Part shown: positions 1-10,772 of the stretch, one piece after another
Numbering within the stretch: the first letter of the stretch is position 1
How the letters are laid out: every line of letters begins with the position of its first letter
Origin: Dactylorhiza incarnata
Lineage: Eukaryota > Streptophyta > Magnoliopsida > Asparagales > Orchidaceae
Reading direction: 5' to 3'
DNA length: 64,000 nt
Assembly (NCBI GenBank): GCA_033032865.1
Contig: JAWHQI010000276.1
Coordinates: 1,860,001-1,924,000, forward strand
Translations under genes and position numbers: made by a program
Notes under the pieces: model-generated
What the model saw: the letters and a program-made list of their open reading frames with translations, nothing else
The model's database searches: none
Told to the model about the DNA's origin: nothing

Positions 1-739
1 CATCCTCTTCCTCATCGTCATCCTCTTTCCTTGGCTTTAATGCCAAGCCTTTCTTCTTTGGCTCTTTGTTGTATTCTTCATCTTGGATTTTGAGTTCTAC
101 CTCATGGGTTTTGAGATTCCCAATGAGGCTCTTAATATGGAGCCGTCTTAGATCATGCGATTTGGAAATAGCTGTCACCATTGGATTGTACTTTGGACGG
201 AGAGATCGAAGGATCTTCCTCACCAAGTCACCATTTGAGAAGGTTTTTCCAAGAATCTTCGAGGCGTTTATGATATTGGTAAAATGTGTATACATAGAGT
301 CAACGTCCTCGTCTGGAACCATTCAAAATCATTCAAACTCCGATTCCAGTTGGAATTGCTTTGAGTCTTTAACCTGCGAAGTACCCTCATGCGTTATTTC
401 TAGTAAATTCCAAATGTCATAAGTAATTTCACAAGCACAAACTCGATTATATTAAGTCCTATCAAATGAACAAAATAAGGCATTCATTGCTTTAGCATTA
501 TTTTTATATTTATTTGTATCCCCATCATCCCATCTATCTCTAGGATTTTCCATGGTTACTTCTCCAACAACATAAGTAGGAGTGGTATACGGTGTTTCAA
601 CACTAGTCCAGACGTCTAGATCTAAATTAATTAGAAAGTAACGCATTCACATTCTCCGGTAGTTATAGTCAGTTCTAGTGAAAAGTGGAGGTCTACTTTT
701 TCCTTGCCCCTCATGGAAAGAGAGATCATGGAGCGCCAT
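1..739 (-). pseudogene. gag of element A, broken and truncated by the window edge
   Basis: Gag would form the particle that packages retrotransposon RNA. Reading from the ATG at 739, the start resembles SIRE Gag (MALHDLSFHEGQG, then PPLF, TDYNY). It then meets a TGA at about 650, and further stops occur, for example after CSFDRT near 452 and within the LESEFE block. Recognisable blocks in order are AKAMNALFC, DIWNLLEITHEGTSQVKDS, FSNGDLVRKILRSL and NLKTHEVELK. The last residues at the window edge are the acidic stretch that precedes the zinc knuckle in relatives. Several stops make it non-coding as it stands. Confidence 0.8.
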
Positions 740-773
740 TATTCCCGATTGTTAGACAGTATTGGACTAACTT

Positions 774-786
774 GCCTTTGATACCA
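774..786 (-). other. Primer-binding site of A
   Basis: The minus strand reads TGGTATCAAAGGC just inside the LTR. This is the plant copia PBS type, complementary to the 3' end of initiator Met-tRNA, with small changes from TGGTATCAGAGC. Confidence 0.8.
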
Positions 787-788
787 CT

Positions 789-1957
789 TATTGGATCTTG
801 AGGCGCCCTTAGAGGGGAGGGAGTGAATAAGGGTTGTAGAAAACTTTAGGATTTTATGAAAAACTTTCGTGATTTTCTAATAAGTGAATTGAAACAAAAG
901 TAAGGAGCCAGAAATAAGAAATGAAATCAATTTTATTTAACATGAAAAGACATGATTATCATTTATAAAATTTGATTACAAAATATGATTTCTATGATGC
1001 TAGAAATCAATGCCAATATGAAATACTATTTTCATTTTCTATACATACTCTTCACACTAAGAACCGATTGGCTTTAGCCGATCTTTTGCCATATACGACC
1101 TCAAGCCGCTCTAGCCTTTCTATCCCTAGAAAGGCCTCTAGCTCCCCATAGATCTACTCCATAGACCTAGTCTCCACAACTGCGGCAAATTCCCCCTAAG
1201 CCACACAAGGTCCTCGTCGCCAACAACCGCGGTGAATTCACTAAATAATCACAATGGAAGAGTTACAACAAAATATAAGTAAAAACTCCCTATGAAGAAT
1301 TCTAGAGCCGGCGAAGGCCCACTGAATATCATCGAAGTAGAAGCGTGCATTCTTCGCGTTGGATGAGCATTGATTCGATCCAATTTCGAATTCTTCTCTA
1401 GAATTTGTGTGGGAGATGTGGTCTAAACATACGGACCGCATAGAGTTTCTGAAGTGCTGGAATAGGGCTCCTTGGAATCTCTTGTTGAAGAGAACAAATG
1501 CCACCTATTTATCGGACTGAAGCTAACGCTGGCGTTAAGGCAAAACTAGGCATTGACTCATTATAGAAATAACTTGATGGCTCGGATCTTCAAAATAGGA
1601 AGGAGATTCTACATCTTTGGAAACATTCATTTTAGGCAGCCTTAATGTTGGCTTTAAGGCTAACTCCTGGTGTTATGTCAAATTATTCCCAAACTGCTTA
1701 TGCTATCACGACAGCTACCTTCCATGCTATTTTTCTCTTGGTGGGAACGAAAGTCAACGACGACGTTAAGTCATAATGCCTGGCGTTAGACCGCATTCAT
1801 CATTTCAGCTTGTGAGCAAGTCTATACCAACTATGCAGCATCCTAGTGTCAATTTTGTTCAAACCTGCATGCTAAAAAGACAATGGCAAACAAGATCAAA
1901 TACAAGTAGGATTTGTTATTCTCAAATCAAAGGGATGCATAAAACTGTGTTCTAACA
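789..1957 (-). repeat. 5' LTR of element A
   Basis: About 1.17 kb, the same length as the LTRs of B. Its gag-side end (GGATCTTGAGGCGCCCTTAG on the plus strand) matches the B LTR end, and its far end is TTCTAACA. A TATA-like GATAAATA on the minus strand lies at 1506-1513. Upstream of it (plus 1520-1790) are copies of the inverted repeat TAACGC-TG-GCGTTA. The stretch 1060-1240 matches, reverse complemented, the repeated 'ggcgactaggtct' and 'gaggccatatcc' blocks of the E and F LTRs. Confidence 0.8.
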
Positions 1958-2724
1958 AGTATATCCCAAGTCACATAGTTGACTTATGCTAATGAGGTTA
2001 TGTTGTAACCCTTTAACATAAGCTACCCTTGTGAAAGTGATACTACCATTAGTAATCTTACCATAGCCTTTGACTACACCTCTATTAGATCCTCATAATT
2101 TTAATCTAGGTACATCTTCTACCAGTGTAAACTCCTTCAAGAGGCTTCTAGTTCTAGTCATGTGCATGGAACACCAGATGTCCAAATACCATAAAGGAGT
2201 CTTGGTAGATTTTGGACATACATGCAAGATAACTACACTTCCTTAGGAACAAATGCTTTCTTGGGTCATAGGTGCTTGTTAGGAAGGGAACTAAATGGAA
2301 TACTAACTACTTTCTTACTAATTCTCATGTTGGGAGAATTTTGGACAGTTGGAATACTAACTACTTTCTTACCAACAGACTAAGGCGAAATGCCTACTTT
2401 ACCACAACACCAATATTCAAATCTATTGTATCTAAATTTTCATATGGAACTTGGTCTGATTGGGTTAAGCTGTTGCTTGGCAGCTAATCCATCCTTTTTG
2501 GAGACTGAGGAACTTTCCCCAGCATGAGTGTTTCTGAGAGCCTTCATAGGAGTATTCTTTTGGGATGCAGATAGTGCACTCTTCCCAAAGAAAGTTTGTT
2601 TTTTGCTGAGCCAAGTGGAAGGAAGCTTAAGACCACTTCCTATCTCCTTGCTCTCTTTGCATCTGTAGATGTTATTGTGATCATATGAATTTGTGGGTAT
2701 GATCACTTTTCTAAAGACTGTCTT
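1958..2724 (-). pseudogene. Fragment of copia gag end and protease/pre-integrase region
   Basis: The minus strand encodes, with stops and frameshifts, the end of a Gag with a degenerate zinc knuckle (FEYWCCGKVG near 2430), then a protease-to-integrase stretch ending in a clear [14 protein letters not shown] motif near 1980-2020. That motif is typical of copia pol just after the protease. The Gag end resembles that of element C (FECWNCGKTDHFAIDC). A 22-24 bp direct duplication occurs at about 2286-2309 and 2350-2373. The fragment is cut by A on one side and by the D1 LTR at 2725 on the other. Confidence 0.7.
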
Positions 2725-3150
2725 TGTTAAAAAACTTTTGAGGTCCGGAGTGAAGTAAGAATGTGGAACACTTCACACAATCTACAAGCGTGCAATCAAT
2801 GACAATGGCAAAGTAGAATAGTGATCTTGTTACTTACTATCTCTTTACAACTCAAGACATACATGGCGAGACATGATTTATAAGAATCACGAAGGAGAGA
2901 AGAAAAAGACACAAAAAATAAGCCGCCAGCATAATGCTAAAGCACAGACCGCCAGACCACTCGAACAGGCAAGCCACACAGTTAACCCTGAGACCGCACA
3001 AACAGAGCACAAACCGCACCTATAAGACTGCAGCCACATACCACACACTTGCTGCATTATTCAACTGCTTAAAGCTGTCCACACTTCTTGATTGCCCAGA
3101 CCGCATGGTCTCAAGATCACAGAAGAACCCGCGAACACTTGACGAAGAAC
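2725..3150 (-). repeat. 3' LTR of D1, outer part
   Basis: Begins TGTTAAAAAACTTTTGAGGT and matches the D2 LTRs at 50708 and 56032. It stops at AGAAC, the target site used by element C, and resumes after C at 10029 with the same AGAAC. Confidence 0.85.
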
Positions 3151-4573
3151 TGTTGTTTATGGGGTGTCTACTTTATCACCTAGAGGGGGGTGAATAGGTT
3201 TTTCAAATTATATTGTCCCATTTTAGGTGTTATTGATTCTTGATTAATAGATATGTAAAGTAAAGAACAAACCACAGAAAACACACAACGATCAATAGAG
3301 GTTCCTCAAGACCGGGTGTCTTGAGTAGTCCTCTCTCCCTCTGTGCCTACCCAGCAGTGTGCTAGGCTCAGCAAATGCCGCCAAACACTTAAGGCCCTCA
3401 AACCTTACACCACGGACCCGCAAGTCCCAACAACCTAGGCCCGCAAGCCCCTACTGCCCCCGAGCCCGCAAGCTCGACACTTAGGCCCTCAAGCCCTACA
3501 ACATGGACCCGCAAGTCCCAACAGCCTAGGCCCACAAGCCCCTACTTCCCCCGAGCCCGCAAGCTCGACAGATCGCACCCGCAAGTGCACTGCCCTAGCC
3601 CTCAAGCCTCACAGCTCTCTAGCCCTCAAGCTAGACAAATTGGCCCGCAAGACTTACAAGAAAGTTACAGTAATACAACCGTTCTTCTGCCTAATGAAGA
3701 TCGGCAACTTCGCCTGATGACGATTGGCTTCTTATGATTGAAGAAGATTCTTCTGATTCAGATCTTTGACAGCGCAGTTCTTCTTCAATCTCTACTTATT
3801 GCCTGATGTTGAACGGTGACTTCTCAGTCAATGAAGATGACTGATTCTCTTGAGAACGCTTGAATCTCGTTCTCCTTCTTCTCCGCTAAATATACTGTTC
3901 TATTGAAGTGCGGCGGGATTCTTTTTCTCATATCGTTCTTTTTCTTGCACATCAAGCTTCTTTTTTATTTTCTAGGGCAACACTGTTCCCTTTTATAGGA
4001 TGGACAAGACGTGTAACGGTCACATACAATTTCCTTTACTGTCAGACGCCCATCTTTCAAAGCATGCACTGATTGGACAATCAGACGACTGCATTAAGTG
4101 CTGACAGTACGTCCGCAAGATTTGAATTCTGTCTTGAAGATACTTGCATCATTACAACGACAAGCTATCTCTGATTATGTCACCGCGATCTTCCTTCTTG
4201 CATCATGTCGTCGTGATCACATTGTTCTCTCGACGACATGCGTTCTTCATGACGATGTCCTGTGTCTTCTCTGCGTTCGACGAACAACATTCTGCGATCG
4301 ACTAACTTGCCATCCTTCGTTCGACGATCGACATTCTTTGTTCGACGATCTTGTTATGTCTCATCGATCGACGAACACGCTACTTCTCGGCGGTTGCTTT
4401 GCTCATCATTACAATGACAAGCATACTTTGTCGACGATGTCTCCTACTCGTATCGATGACATTTCTTTAATTTCCTGAGATAATAAGCTAGAGAAGCGGT
4501 CAAATACAAGGTGAAGTTTTCTTGACTTGGTGACTTCTTCAAATCAGGAATCATGGGGACAAGATTCCCAACA
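3151..4573 (-). repeat. 3' LTR of element C
   Basis: About 1.42 kb, TG to CA. In minus-strand order it starts TGTTGGGAAT, has a U3 rich in TTCGACGA words (plus 4160-4480), TATAAAA (3991-3997), a polypyrimidine-rich U5 built from repeated 'ccctcaagcc' and 'acccgcaag' units (3400-3660), and an end with the C-run CACCCCCCTCTAGG. Confidence 0.9.
3991..3997 (-). promoter_or_regulatory. TATA box of the C 3' LTR
   Basis: Minus strand reads CCTATAAAAGGGAACA. It lies just downstream, in transcription sense, of the CpG-rich cassette containing GTTCG-A-CGAAC (4275-4285). The same box is kept in the other C LTR at 9446-9452. The role is inferred from position. Confidence 0.6.
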
Positions 4574-4880
4574 ATCTCCCCCTATTTGAAGAAGTCAGAA
4601 TCTCAATTCAAGACTACCTTCACTGGACAACAGATATTATAATCTTAACTTTGAGCATGTGAGATTGTACTTATCTTTGCTGAACTTTCTGAGTACATCA
4701 TCAAGCTTGTAGCTCCCCCTAGATTTGATGTTTCTTCTTTTATGAATCCCCCTACTTCTTTGCTCCCCCTATCTTTGAGGTCGTCTTCTTGAACATTTGA
4801 TGCCCTTTCTCCCCCTTTCTGACTTCTTTTCTGGAGCACTTCTTTTAGGAGACAATAGTTCAAGGCTCCCCCTTTATCGG
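4574..4880 (-). promoter_or_regulatory. Polypurine tract and array of G-tract copies, element C
   Basis: Read on the minus strand, the tract beside the 3' LTR is AAATAGGGGGAGAT, the expected plus-strand primer for LTR synthesis. Five or more further AGGGGGAG-type tracts follow within 300 bp (near 4714, 4746, 4763, 4812 and 4868). Similar arrays occur upstream of the 3' LTR in B, E, F and G. Only the LTR-adjacent tract can be given a function from known biology. Confidence 0.7.
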
Positions 4881-4955
4881 TTATAGTTTATCCAAATCCT
4901 GAAAGGTTGTCCAACCAATCATCTAGAAAGGGATTAGTAAAAAATAAGTAGAGAA

Positions 4956-5391
4956 TTATTCTAAGTTCAACATTCCCAGTTGGAATTTGAAGAAGTTGAA
5001 CTTAGCTTCATCCAGGGGCTTTGTAAATATATCAGCCACTTGTTTATCTGTTGGGACAAACTCAAGGGTGATATCTGCATTTTCAACATGCCCCCTGATG
5101 AAGTGATACCTGATCTGAGAGACAGGGTTCTTAGCAATTGAGATTGCTCTTGAAGAGTCACAAAACACGGGTGTTTTGGTCATCTTTAGGTTGTAATCTT
5201 CAAGTTGATGAGTGATCCATAGTAGTTGGACACAGCAGCTTCCAGCCGAGATATATTCTGATTCTGCTGTAGATATTGCCACATTAGTCTGCTTCTTACT
5301 ACTCCAAGAGATCAGTCTTCCACCAAGGAATTGACATGTCCCTGATGTACTCTTCCTTTTTTCCTTGCATCCTGCATAATCTGCATCTGAT
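4956..5391 (-). pseudogene. RNase H end of pol, element C
   Basis: This encodes the C-terminal copia RNase H region, which degrades the RNA of the RNA/DNA hybrid in reverse transcription. Reading toward lower coordinates it has SDADYAGC, KSTSGTCQFLGGRLISWSSKKQ (split by the frame start I chose), STAESEY, then the end motif VADIFTKPLDEAKF. The frame is open from about 5391 to the stop at 4956, but nothing upstream encodes reverse transcriptase. The fragment starts in a tandemly duplicated stretch (5371-5450), so it is a remnant left by a deletion, not a gene. Confidence 0.85.
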
Positions 5392-5450
5392 GTCTAGCAT
5401 AACCTGCGCAACTTGCATAACCTGCATAACCTGCATCTGATTTCTAGCAT
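5365..5450. repeat. Short tandem duplication at the edge of the RNase H remnant
   Basis: A roughly 30-bp unit, ctgcataa(t/c)ctgcatctga followed by tgt/ttctagcat, is present at 5371-5400 and again at 5421-5450. Between them are partial copies of 'ttgcataacctgc'. The unit derives from the SDADYAGC codons of RNase H, so it expanded inside former coding sequence. 5451-5798 beyond it holds nothing I recognise. Confidence 0.7.
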
Positions 5451-5798
5451 AGACCCATGTATGTTATTTTTCTATCTAAGCACACAAGGTGTAGGGCATG
5501 TTGTCAGTTATCAGCAGGCAATAACTAGATATAGCCGTAATTGCGTTTTTATGAATACCATGCACATTAAGAATAGCATGCCACAATAATATCATAGGTA
5601 TATGCCTTATAAGCAGGCATATATAAATGCTTTTATACTAGAATTGTCCATATCTAAGACTGGCCGTTTAACTGGACCAAGTGTTCTTTATGTAATGTTA
5701 ACTTAAGAAAAGACTGTCGTTCAATCGTTTTTAAACGGAATGTCTTCTTATGCCTTGCTGGAGCTGGCTTCCTTGGCTTCCTTCTTCTTCTGTCTTCT

Positions 5799-6530
5799 TT
5801 AGAAGTGCATCGGCTTTGGAATCTTCTTTGGAGGAGGAGGGGGACCATGGGGGAATGCCGTCTTATGTCTTGTTCTTTCTTCCAGATATTTCATGTGACG
5901 GTTCCATTCGATGGAGGAGTACACTCTCTCATGGTCCTTCTGACCGTGTCCAAACTCTATCCAATATTCAGTGATAATCTCGTTCGAGCAAGGACTCCAT
6001 CGGCTAGAATCTGGGTCCAGTTGGACCTCATCTACTCTTTTCTTCCTGTACTTTTCGCAGGAGATTTTCCTATTCTTTCTGGTTGTTGCTGATTCACCTG
6101 ATTCAGTTTTAGAGTCGGAGCTGGTGGAGAGTTCAGTGGGTATGTATTCAGAGGGGGTAACTTGAAGCGCTTGCTTTACCTGATTACTTACCCATTTGGC
6201 TTGATGCGAGCAGACATCGATGCCTCCCTTGATTCCCTCCTGAATTTCTTCTCTAATCATCCTTTCCCCGTCTTGAATTTCTTGCATTACGGACTCCTTC
6301 AGTTCAAATATTTGTTCAAGAGTTTCTTGATCCCTGACATCAATAAAGTTTCTTAGTTCCAGAAGACGAGCGTCTAGGATTTGCTCGTGGTTGGTGAGTC
6401 TGTTCATGATGAGGATCGTGGACACCGCATGTTGAGTTTGCAGTTGAGTGATGTCCTCCTTTATTGATTTTACTTCCTCCTTCATCTCATCCCTGATTTT
6501 CTTTACTGCTTTTTCTATAAGAGCTTCCAT
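5799..6530 (-). CDS. Accessory coiled-coil protein of element C
   Basis: An open frame of 243 codons on the element's sense strand, between gag and the RNase H remnant, where integrase and reverse transcriptase should be. It is not gag or pol. Residues 1-90 are charged and heptad-like (EALIEKAVKKIRDEMKEEVK), suggesting coiled coil; a Ser-rich stretch follows; the C-terminal third has W, EW and proline-rich PPPPPKK. The C-terminal part (DPD, W, S, EII, EW, H, YLE, TR) is shared with the broken accessory gene of H, so it is a family and not chance. The frame is open upstream to a TAA at about 6628; a short separate frame begins at 6651. Function unknown. Confidence 0.6.
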   Translation of the reverse strand: MEALIEKAVKKIRDEMKEEVKSIKEDITQLQTQHAVSTILIMNRLTNHEQILDARLLELRNFIDVRDQETLEQIFELKESVMQEIQDGERMIREEIQEGIKGGIDVCSHQAKWVSNQVKQALQVTPSEYIPTELSTSSDSKTESGESATTRKNRKISCEKYRKKRVDEVQLDPDSSRWSPCSNEIITEYWIEFGHGQKDHERVYSSIEWNRHMKYLEERTRHKTAFPHGPPPPPKKIPKPMHF

Positions 6531-6661
6531 TCGCTCCCACAGAATCCCGCCTGTCTTTTTTCGGTTGACATTGTTCCTGGGAAGACGATAGATCGGAGAC
6601 GAAGAGGTGGTTTGTTGAGGAATGTATTAGGGCAAGTGAGTTCCGTCTTAGACATTCACTC

Positions 6662-6669
6662 TACTTATA
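6662..6669 (-). promoter_or_regulatory. Possible TATA box of the C accessory gene
   Basis: The minus strand reads CCCACTATAAGTAGAGTG about 130 bp upstream of the 6530 start. It suggests the accessory gene may have its own transcript. It is a single motif with no other support. 6670-7018 is otherwise degraded gag-pol junction sequence. Confidence 0.35.
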
Positions 6670-7018
6670 GTGGGAGTAGGTGAAGAGGCGTGCACTCATT
6701 TTTGAGTTTATCGAGGAGGAAACGTTGTATGCTGCATCGAGCGGCTCTTATTTATCTAATTTAATAATATTTACGTTAATCAGACGCTATTCCGTCGATA
6801 TAATTTTGTTGTTAAAACATGTCTAGGATACGCATTCTTCCTAACGCGTTTGCCTAATGCATTCTTCCGCCCTGCTTGGATGTTGTCTTTTGGTACCAAC
6901 CCTGCACTAAGATTGTTAGTGTGCTAATTTTGCTGTTCTGCCGATGGGTCAGAACAGCCACCCTGTCCAAGGCCTAGATTTGCTTCTGGTGGGCACTTGG
7001 ACTACCTGCAAGACAAGA

Positions 7019-8518
7019 TTACAATCCCTTAGGAACCCAAATGAATTTGGGTCCTTGGAATTTGTTAGCATTACTAGGCATAAGGGATTTAGTTACTCTA
7101 GGATATACATAGTTGTAATGAATAAGCGTTTTGCAGGCTTAGCATTCGTTACCTTTGGAGCAGTTGGACTGTACCAACAATCGATTGCAAAGTGGTCTGT
7201 CTTGCCACAGTTCCAGCATTCAAACCTGTTGAATTGCCTTTTTTGACTGACTTTGTGAGCTGGGGTTCTTTGTGTGTGAACAAATGAATGAAGCACAGAA
7301 GGTGAGCTGTGCTGATGGTAGATGTGATTGTCGCCATTCACAGTTTCCCTTATAGATTCATTCTTCATTATTGATCTCTTCTTTATTCTGAATTCAGCGG
7401 GTTCCTGCCACCTCACAACTTTCTGGGGTACCTTTGAGGTCTTGGGCATGTTCTTTGCTTCACTTGTGGAGCTCCCCTTTTTGAGATTCCCAAGATTGGG
7501 TTGCCTAGCCTTCATCCTGCATGGAATGTCTAATCTATCTTCCTTAAAGCATTCCAGCTCCCTTCTTTGAGTGGAGCGACAACCATTAACCAGTGGAGGG
7601 GAGGTCTCTGGTTTGAAGGAGCTTGCTACCTGGTTTCCTTTAATGGAAGATTTGTCCTCCATACTTCTGACTTTATTAGCCCTCGTCTTCAGGAAGCCCG
7701 CCTTATTTCTATCCTTCTTTAGAAGCATAATCTCCTTGGTGAAAGAGTAGCATGCTTCCCTGCTATCCACCAGCGCCTTCATAGTTTTTCCAAACTTGCA
7801 CATCAAGTCAAGGTTGGAGTTTGCATTGTAGTCTCTCTTGAGCTGGCAGAAATCTGCGTTCTCCAGAGTCAGTCTTTCAGCCTTCTCTGAGAGATCAAGA
7901 TTTCTTGCTTGAAGAGAGGAGATTTTTTTCATCCTGCTCCTTGCACAGCATTTTGAGCATCTTGACATCTTCTAAAAGGTCATCGTATGACTTGGGACAG
8001 TCTTCATTACCAGATGAGCTCGTCTCCAATTCTGAGTCTGAAGTAGATATAGGAGCTCTTATGCATACTTGTTCAGGTGAGACTTCACCCTTGACTTCTT
8101 CCTCTGACTCAGATAGGACAGTCAGTCCAAACTGATTTTTCTCTTCTGAGTCTAAACAACTTGATTCACTATCACTCAGAGTTTTATTCTTCCTCTCAGC
8201 TGCAGTACCTCCAACATCTAAGAATCCTTCCATGAGGACTGTCAGAGAGTCCCACATCTCTTTAGCTGTTGTGAAGTGGATCAATTTTTGGAGTATCAAA
8301 GTATCAACTGTAGCAGTTATGATGTCCCTGGCTCTTTTGTCCAAGTTAACTAGAATCATCTCATCCTCAATCAATGTCTTGGATGTGGTCTTGGGAGTAT
8401 ATGGCCCTTCTTTAGTGATTTGAAACATCCTGGGATCCAAGGCTTCCATGTATATTCTGGCTCAAACTTTCCACAGGGGAAAATTTTCTCTACAATACAT
8501 AGCTATTCTTGACTCCAT
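7019..8518 (-). pseudogene. gag of element C, internally deleted and frameshifted
   Basis: The start at 8518 is followed by FPLWK, then an in-frame TGA before ARIYMEALDPRMF. The main frame from 8449 contains KEMWDSL, a hallmark of the first half of copia Gag, then jumps straight to an acidic Ser/Glu region (SDSESS, SESEEE). The central Gag block and first zinc knuckle of B and F are absent. A one-base slip in an A-run near 7925 shifts the frame; the rest has a coiled coil and a CX2CX4HX4C knuckle (CWNCGKTDHFAIDC, near 7195-7220). The end motif GPKFIWVPK lies at about 7028-7054. It cannot make one protein as it stands. Confidence 0.8.
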
Positions 8519-8585
8519 TCTAACGATCCTTAGACACCCGTTGACAGATCTGTTCAAGCTATTAAGCTTTTCTTTGAACAACCTC

Positions 8586-8597
8586 GCTTTGATACCA
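8586..8597 (-). other. Primer-binding site of element C
   Basis: Minus strand TGGTATCAAAGC, 2 bp inside the 5' LTR. It is complementary to the initiator Met-tRNA end, as is usual for copia. Confidence 0.85.
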
Positions 8598-8599
8598 CT

Positions 8600-10028
8600 T
8601 GTTGTTTATGGTGTGTCTACTTTATCACCTAGAGGGGGGGGGGGGTGAATTGGTTTTTCAAATTATATTGTCCCCTTTTAGGTGTTCTTGATTCTTGATT
8701 AATAGATATGTAAAGTAAAGAAAAAACCACAGAAAACACACAACGATCTATAGAAGTTCCTCAAGACCGGGTGTCTTGAGTAGTCCTCTCTCCCTCTGCG
8801 CCTACCCAGCAGTGTGCTAGGCTCAGCAAACGCCGCCAAAAACTTTAGGCCCTCAAGCCTTACACCACGGACCCTCAAGTCCCAACAGCCTAGGTGCGCA
8901 AGCCCCTACTGCCCCCGAGCCCGCAAGCTCGACACTCAGGCCCTCAAGCCCTACAATACGGACCCGCAAGTCCCAACAGCCTAGGCCCACAAGCCCATAC
9001 TGCCCCCGAGCCCGCAATCTCGACAGATCGCACCCGCAAGTGCACTGCCATGGCCCTCAAGCCTCACAGCTCTCCAGCCCTTAAGCTAGAGAAATTGGCC
9101 CGCAAGCCTTACAAGAAAGTTATAGTAATACAACCGTTCTTCTGCCTGATGAAGATCGGCTACTTAGCCTGATGTCGATTGGCTTCTTATGATTGAAGAT
9201 GATTCTTCTGATTCAGATCTTTGACAGCGCAGTTCTTCTTCAATCTCTACTTATTGCCTGATGATGAACGGCGACTTCTCAGTCAATGAAGATGACTGAT
9301 TCTTTTGAGAATGCATGAATCTCATTCTCCTTCTTCTCCTCTGAATATACTGTTCTATTGAAGAGCGGCGGGATTCTATTTCTCATATCGTTCTTTATCT
9401 TGCACAACAAGCTTCTTTTTTATTTTCTAGGGCAACACTGTTCCCTTTTATAGGATGGACAAGCCGTATAACGGTCACATACAATTTCCTTTACTGTCAG
9501 ATGCCCATCTTTCAAACCATGCGCTGATTGGACAATCAGACGGCGGCATTAAGTGCTGACAGTACGTCCGCAAGATTTGAATTCTGTCTTGAAGATACTT
9601 GCATCATTACAACGACAAGCTATCGCTGACTATGTCGTCGCGATCTTCCTTCTTACATCATGTCATCGTGATAACATTGTTCTCTCGACGACATGCGTTC
9701 TTCATGACGATGTCCTGTGTCTTCTCTACGTTCGACGAATAGCATTCTGCGATCGATGAACTTTCCATCCTTCATTCGACAATCGGCATTCTTCGTTCGA
9801 CGATCTTGCTATGTCTCAGCGATCGACGAACACGCTACTTCTCAGCGGTTGCTTTGCTCATCATTACGATGACAAGCATACTTTGTCGATGATGACTCCT
9901 ACTCATCTCGACGACATTTCTTTAATTTCCTGAGATAATAAGCTAGAGAAGCGATCAAATACAAGGTGAAGTTTTCTTGACTTTGTGACTTTTTCAAATC
10001 TGGAATCATGGGGGCAATATTCCCAACA
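8600..10028 (-). repeat. 5' LTR of element C
   Basis: Similar to the 3' LTR through its whole length, with scattered substitutions. The G-run near the PBS end is longer here (about 12 G's at 8633-8645 against 6). TATA lies at 9446-9452 with the TTCGACGA cassette at 9620-9920. The repeated differences between the two LTRs show the insertion is not very recent. Confidence 0.9.
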
Positions 10029-10728
10029 AGAACTGCTTCCTACTGCAGACCGTCTGGTCACTTAAGACCGCCTGATCAACTGAGTCTGATGCACAGTCCA
10101 AGAACACCTAATCACAGTCCATCCAGACAGACCGCTGCCGGACTGGTATATTCAAAGCTGGAAGAAAGGAGAATGCTGACGGTGACTGCTAGCCGCTAAC
10201 CTGCGAATAAATAAACTGGTCAGACAAAACCTCAAGCCGCGCAACCTCAGAATGAGACCGGCACAATCAAGCCAACTTTGGATCTTATAGTTCTTGCGTA
10301 TGAATGGCTACCCCGACGTACCTATTTATTGGCAAACGAACTGATGTCATCACCACCCCAAGGGATACAATCATCTTCCTTATTGAGCACGCAGTCTCCA
10401 GAAACAGACCGCGCGATCTCTTCAAGACCTAATTATATCTAAGGCATAATTATCTCGGAAAGACAGCTCGCCAAGTCAACCCGGCAGTACGAGACTGCAG
10501 TAGCGACCTCAGTACAGACCGCCGGGTCTAAACTTGAACAAGGATACTTGGGCAAAACAGGCAAACCAAACATAGGCCGCCAATACAAGAGATGCACGAC
10601 CACACCAGCCAGGTCGCCACACCGAGCTCGCGGATTCCAGAGGTAAACCGCCATTCAGGCCACACGATCTCTACCGTCTCCAAAACAGACCGCTCGGACA
10701 GATCCACTTCCACTTCAAAAATTTAACA
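10029..10728 (-). repeat. 3' LTR of D1, inner part
   Basis: Continues the D LTR after element C: AGAACTGCTTCCTACTGCAG matches the uninterrupted D2 LTR at about 51134. It ends AAAAATTTAACA. GACCGC/GCGGTC words are frequent, as in D2. The TATA position reads CCAATAAATAGG here (about 10323). Confidence 0.85.
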
Positions 10729-10751
10729 CTCCCCCTTGAAGTGGGAAGTGG
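10729..10751 (-). promoter_or_regulatory. Polypurine tract of D1
   Basis: Minus strand ...CACTTCAAGGGGGAG directly before the LTR start TGTTAAAT. It is identical in form to the tract of D2 at 51867-51889. Confidence 0.8.
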
Positions 10752-10772
10752 AAGTCAGCCCAAGTAACCTCC

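Larger units (their letters stand above)
1..1957 (-). mobile_element. Element A: SIRE-like Ty1/copia retrotransposon, 5' end only
   Basis: The minus strand reads 5' LTR (1957 to 789), primer-binding site, then gag running off the left edge. The LTR end, the PBS and the Gag residues match element B further along, so the two are relatives, but the LTR promoter-side sequence differs. Only the 5' part lies in the window; pol and the 3' LTR, if present, lie to the left. The LTR terminus next to the PBS has TA where the terminal dinucleotide should be TG, a likely point mutation. No TSD can be checked. A abuts a fragment of a C-like element at 1958. Confidence 0.85.
3151..10028 (-). mobile_element. 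Element C: copia retrotransposon lacking pol, with accessory gene
   Basis: Two similar LTRs (3151-4573 and 8600-10028) are flanked by a perfect 5-bp target duplication AGAAC (3146-3150 and 10029-10033). On the minus strand the order is 5' LTR, PBS, gag, an accessory coiled-coil gene, a remnant of the RNase H end of pol, an array of G-tracts and the 3' LTR. Protease, integrase and reverse transcriptase are missing, so C could move only with proteins from another element. It sits inside the D1 LTR and is younger than D1. Confidence 0.9.
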
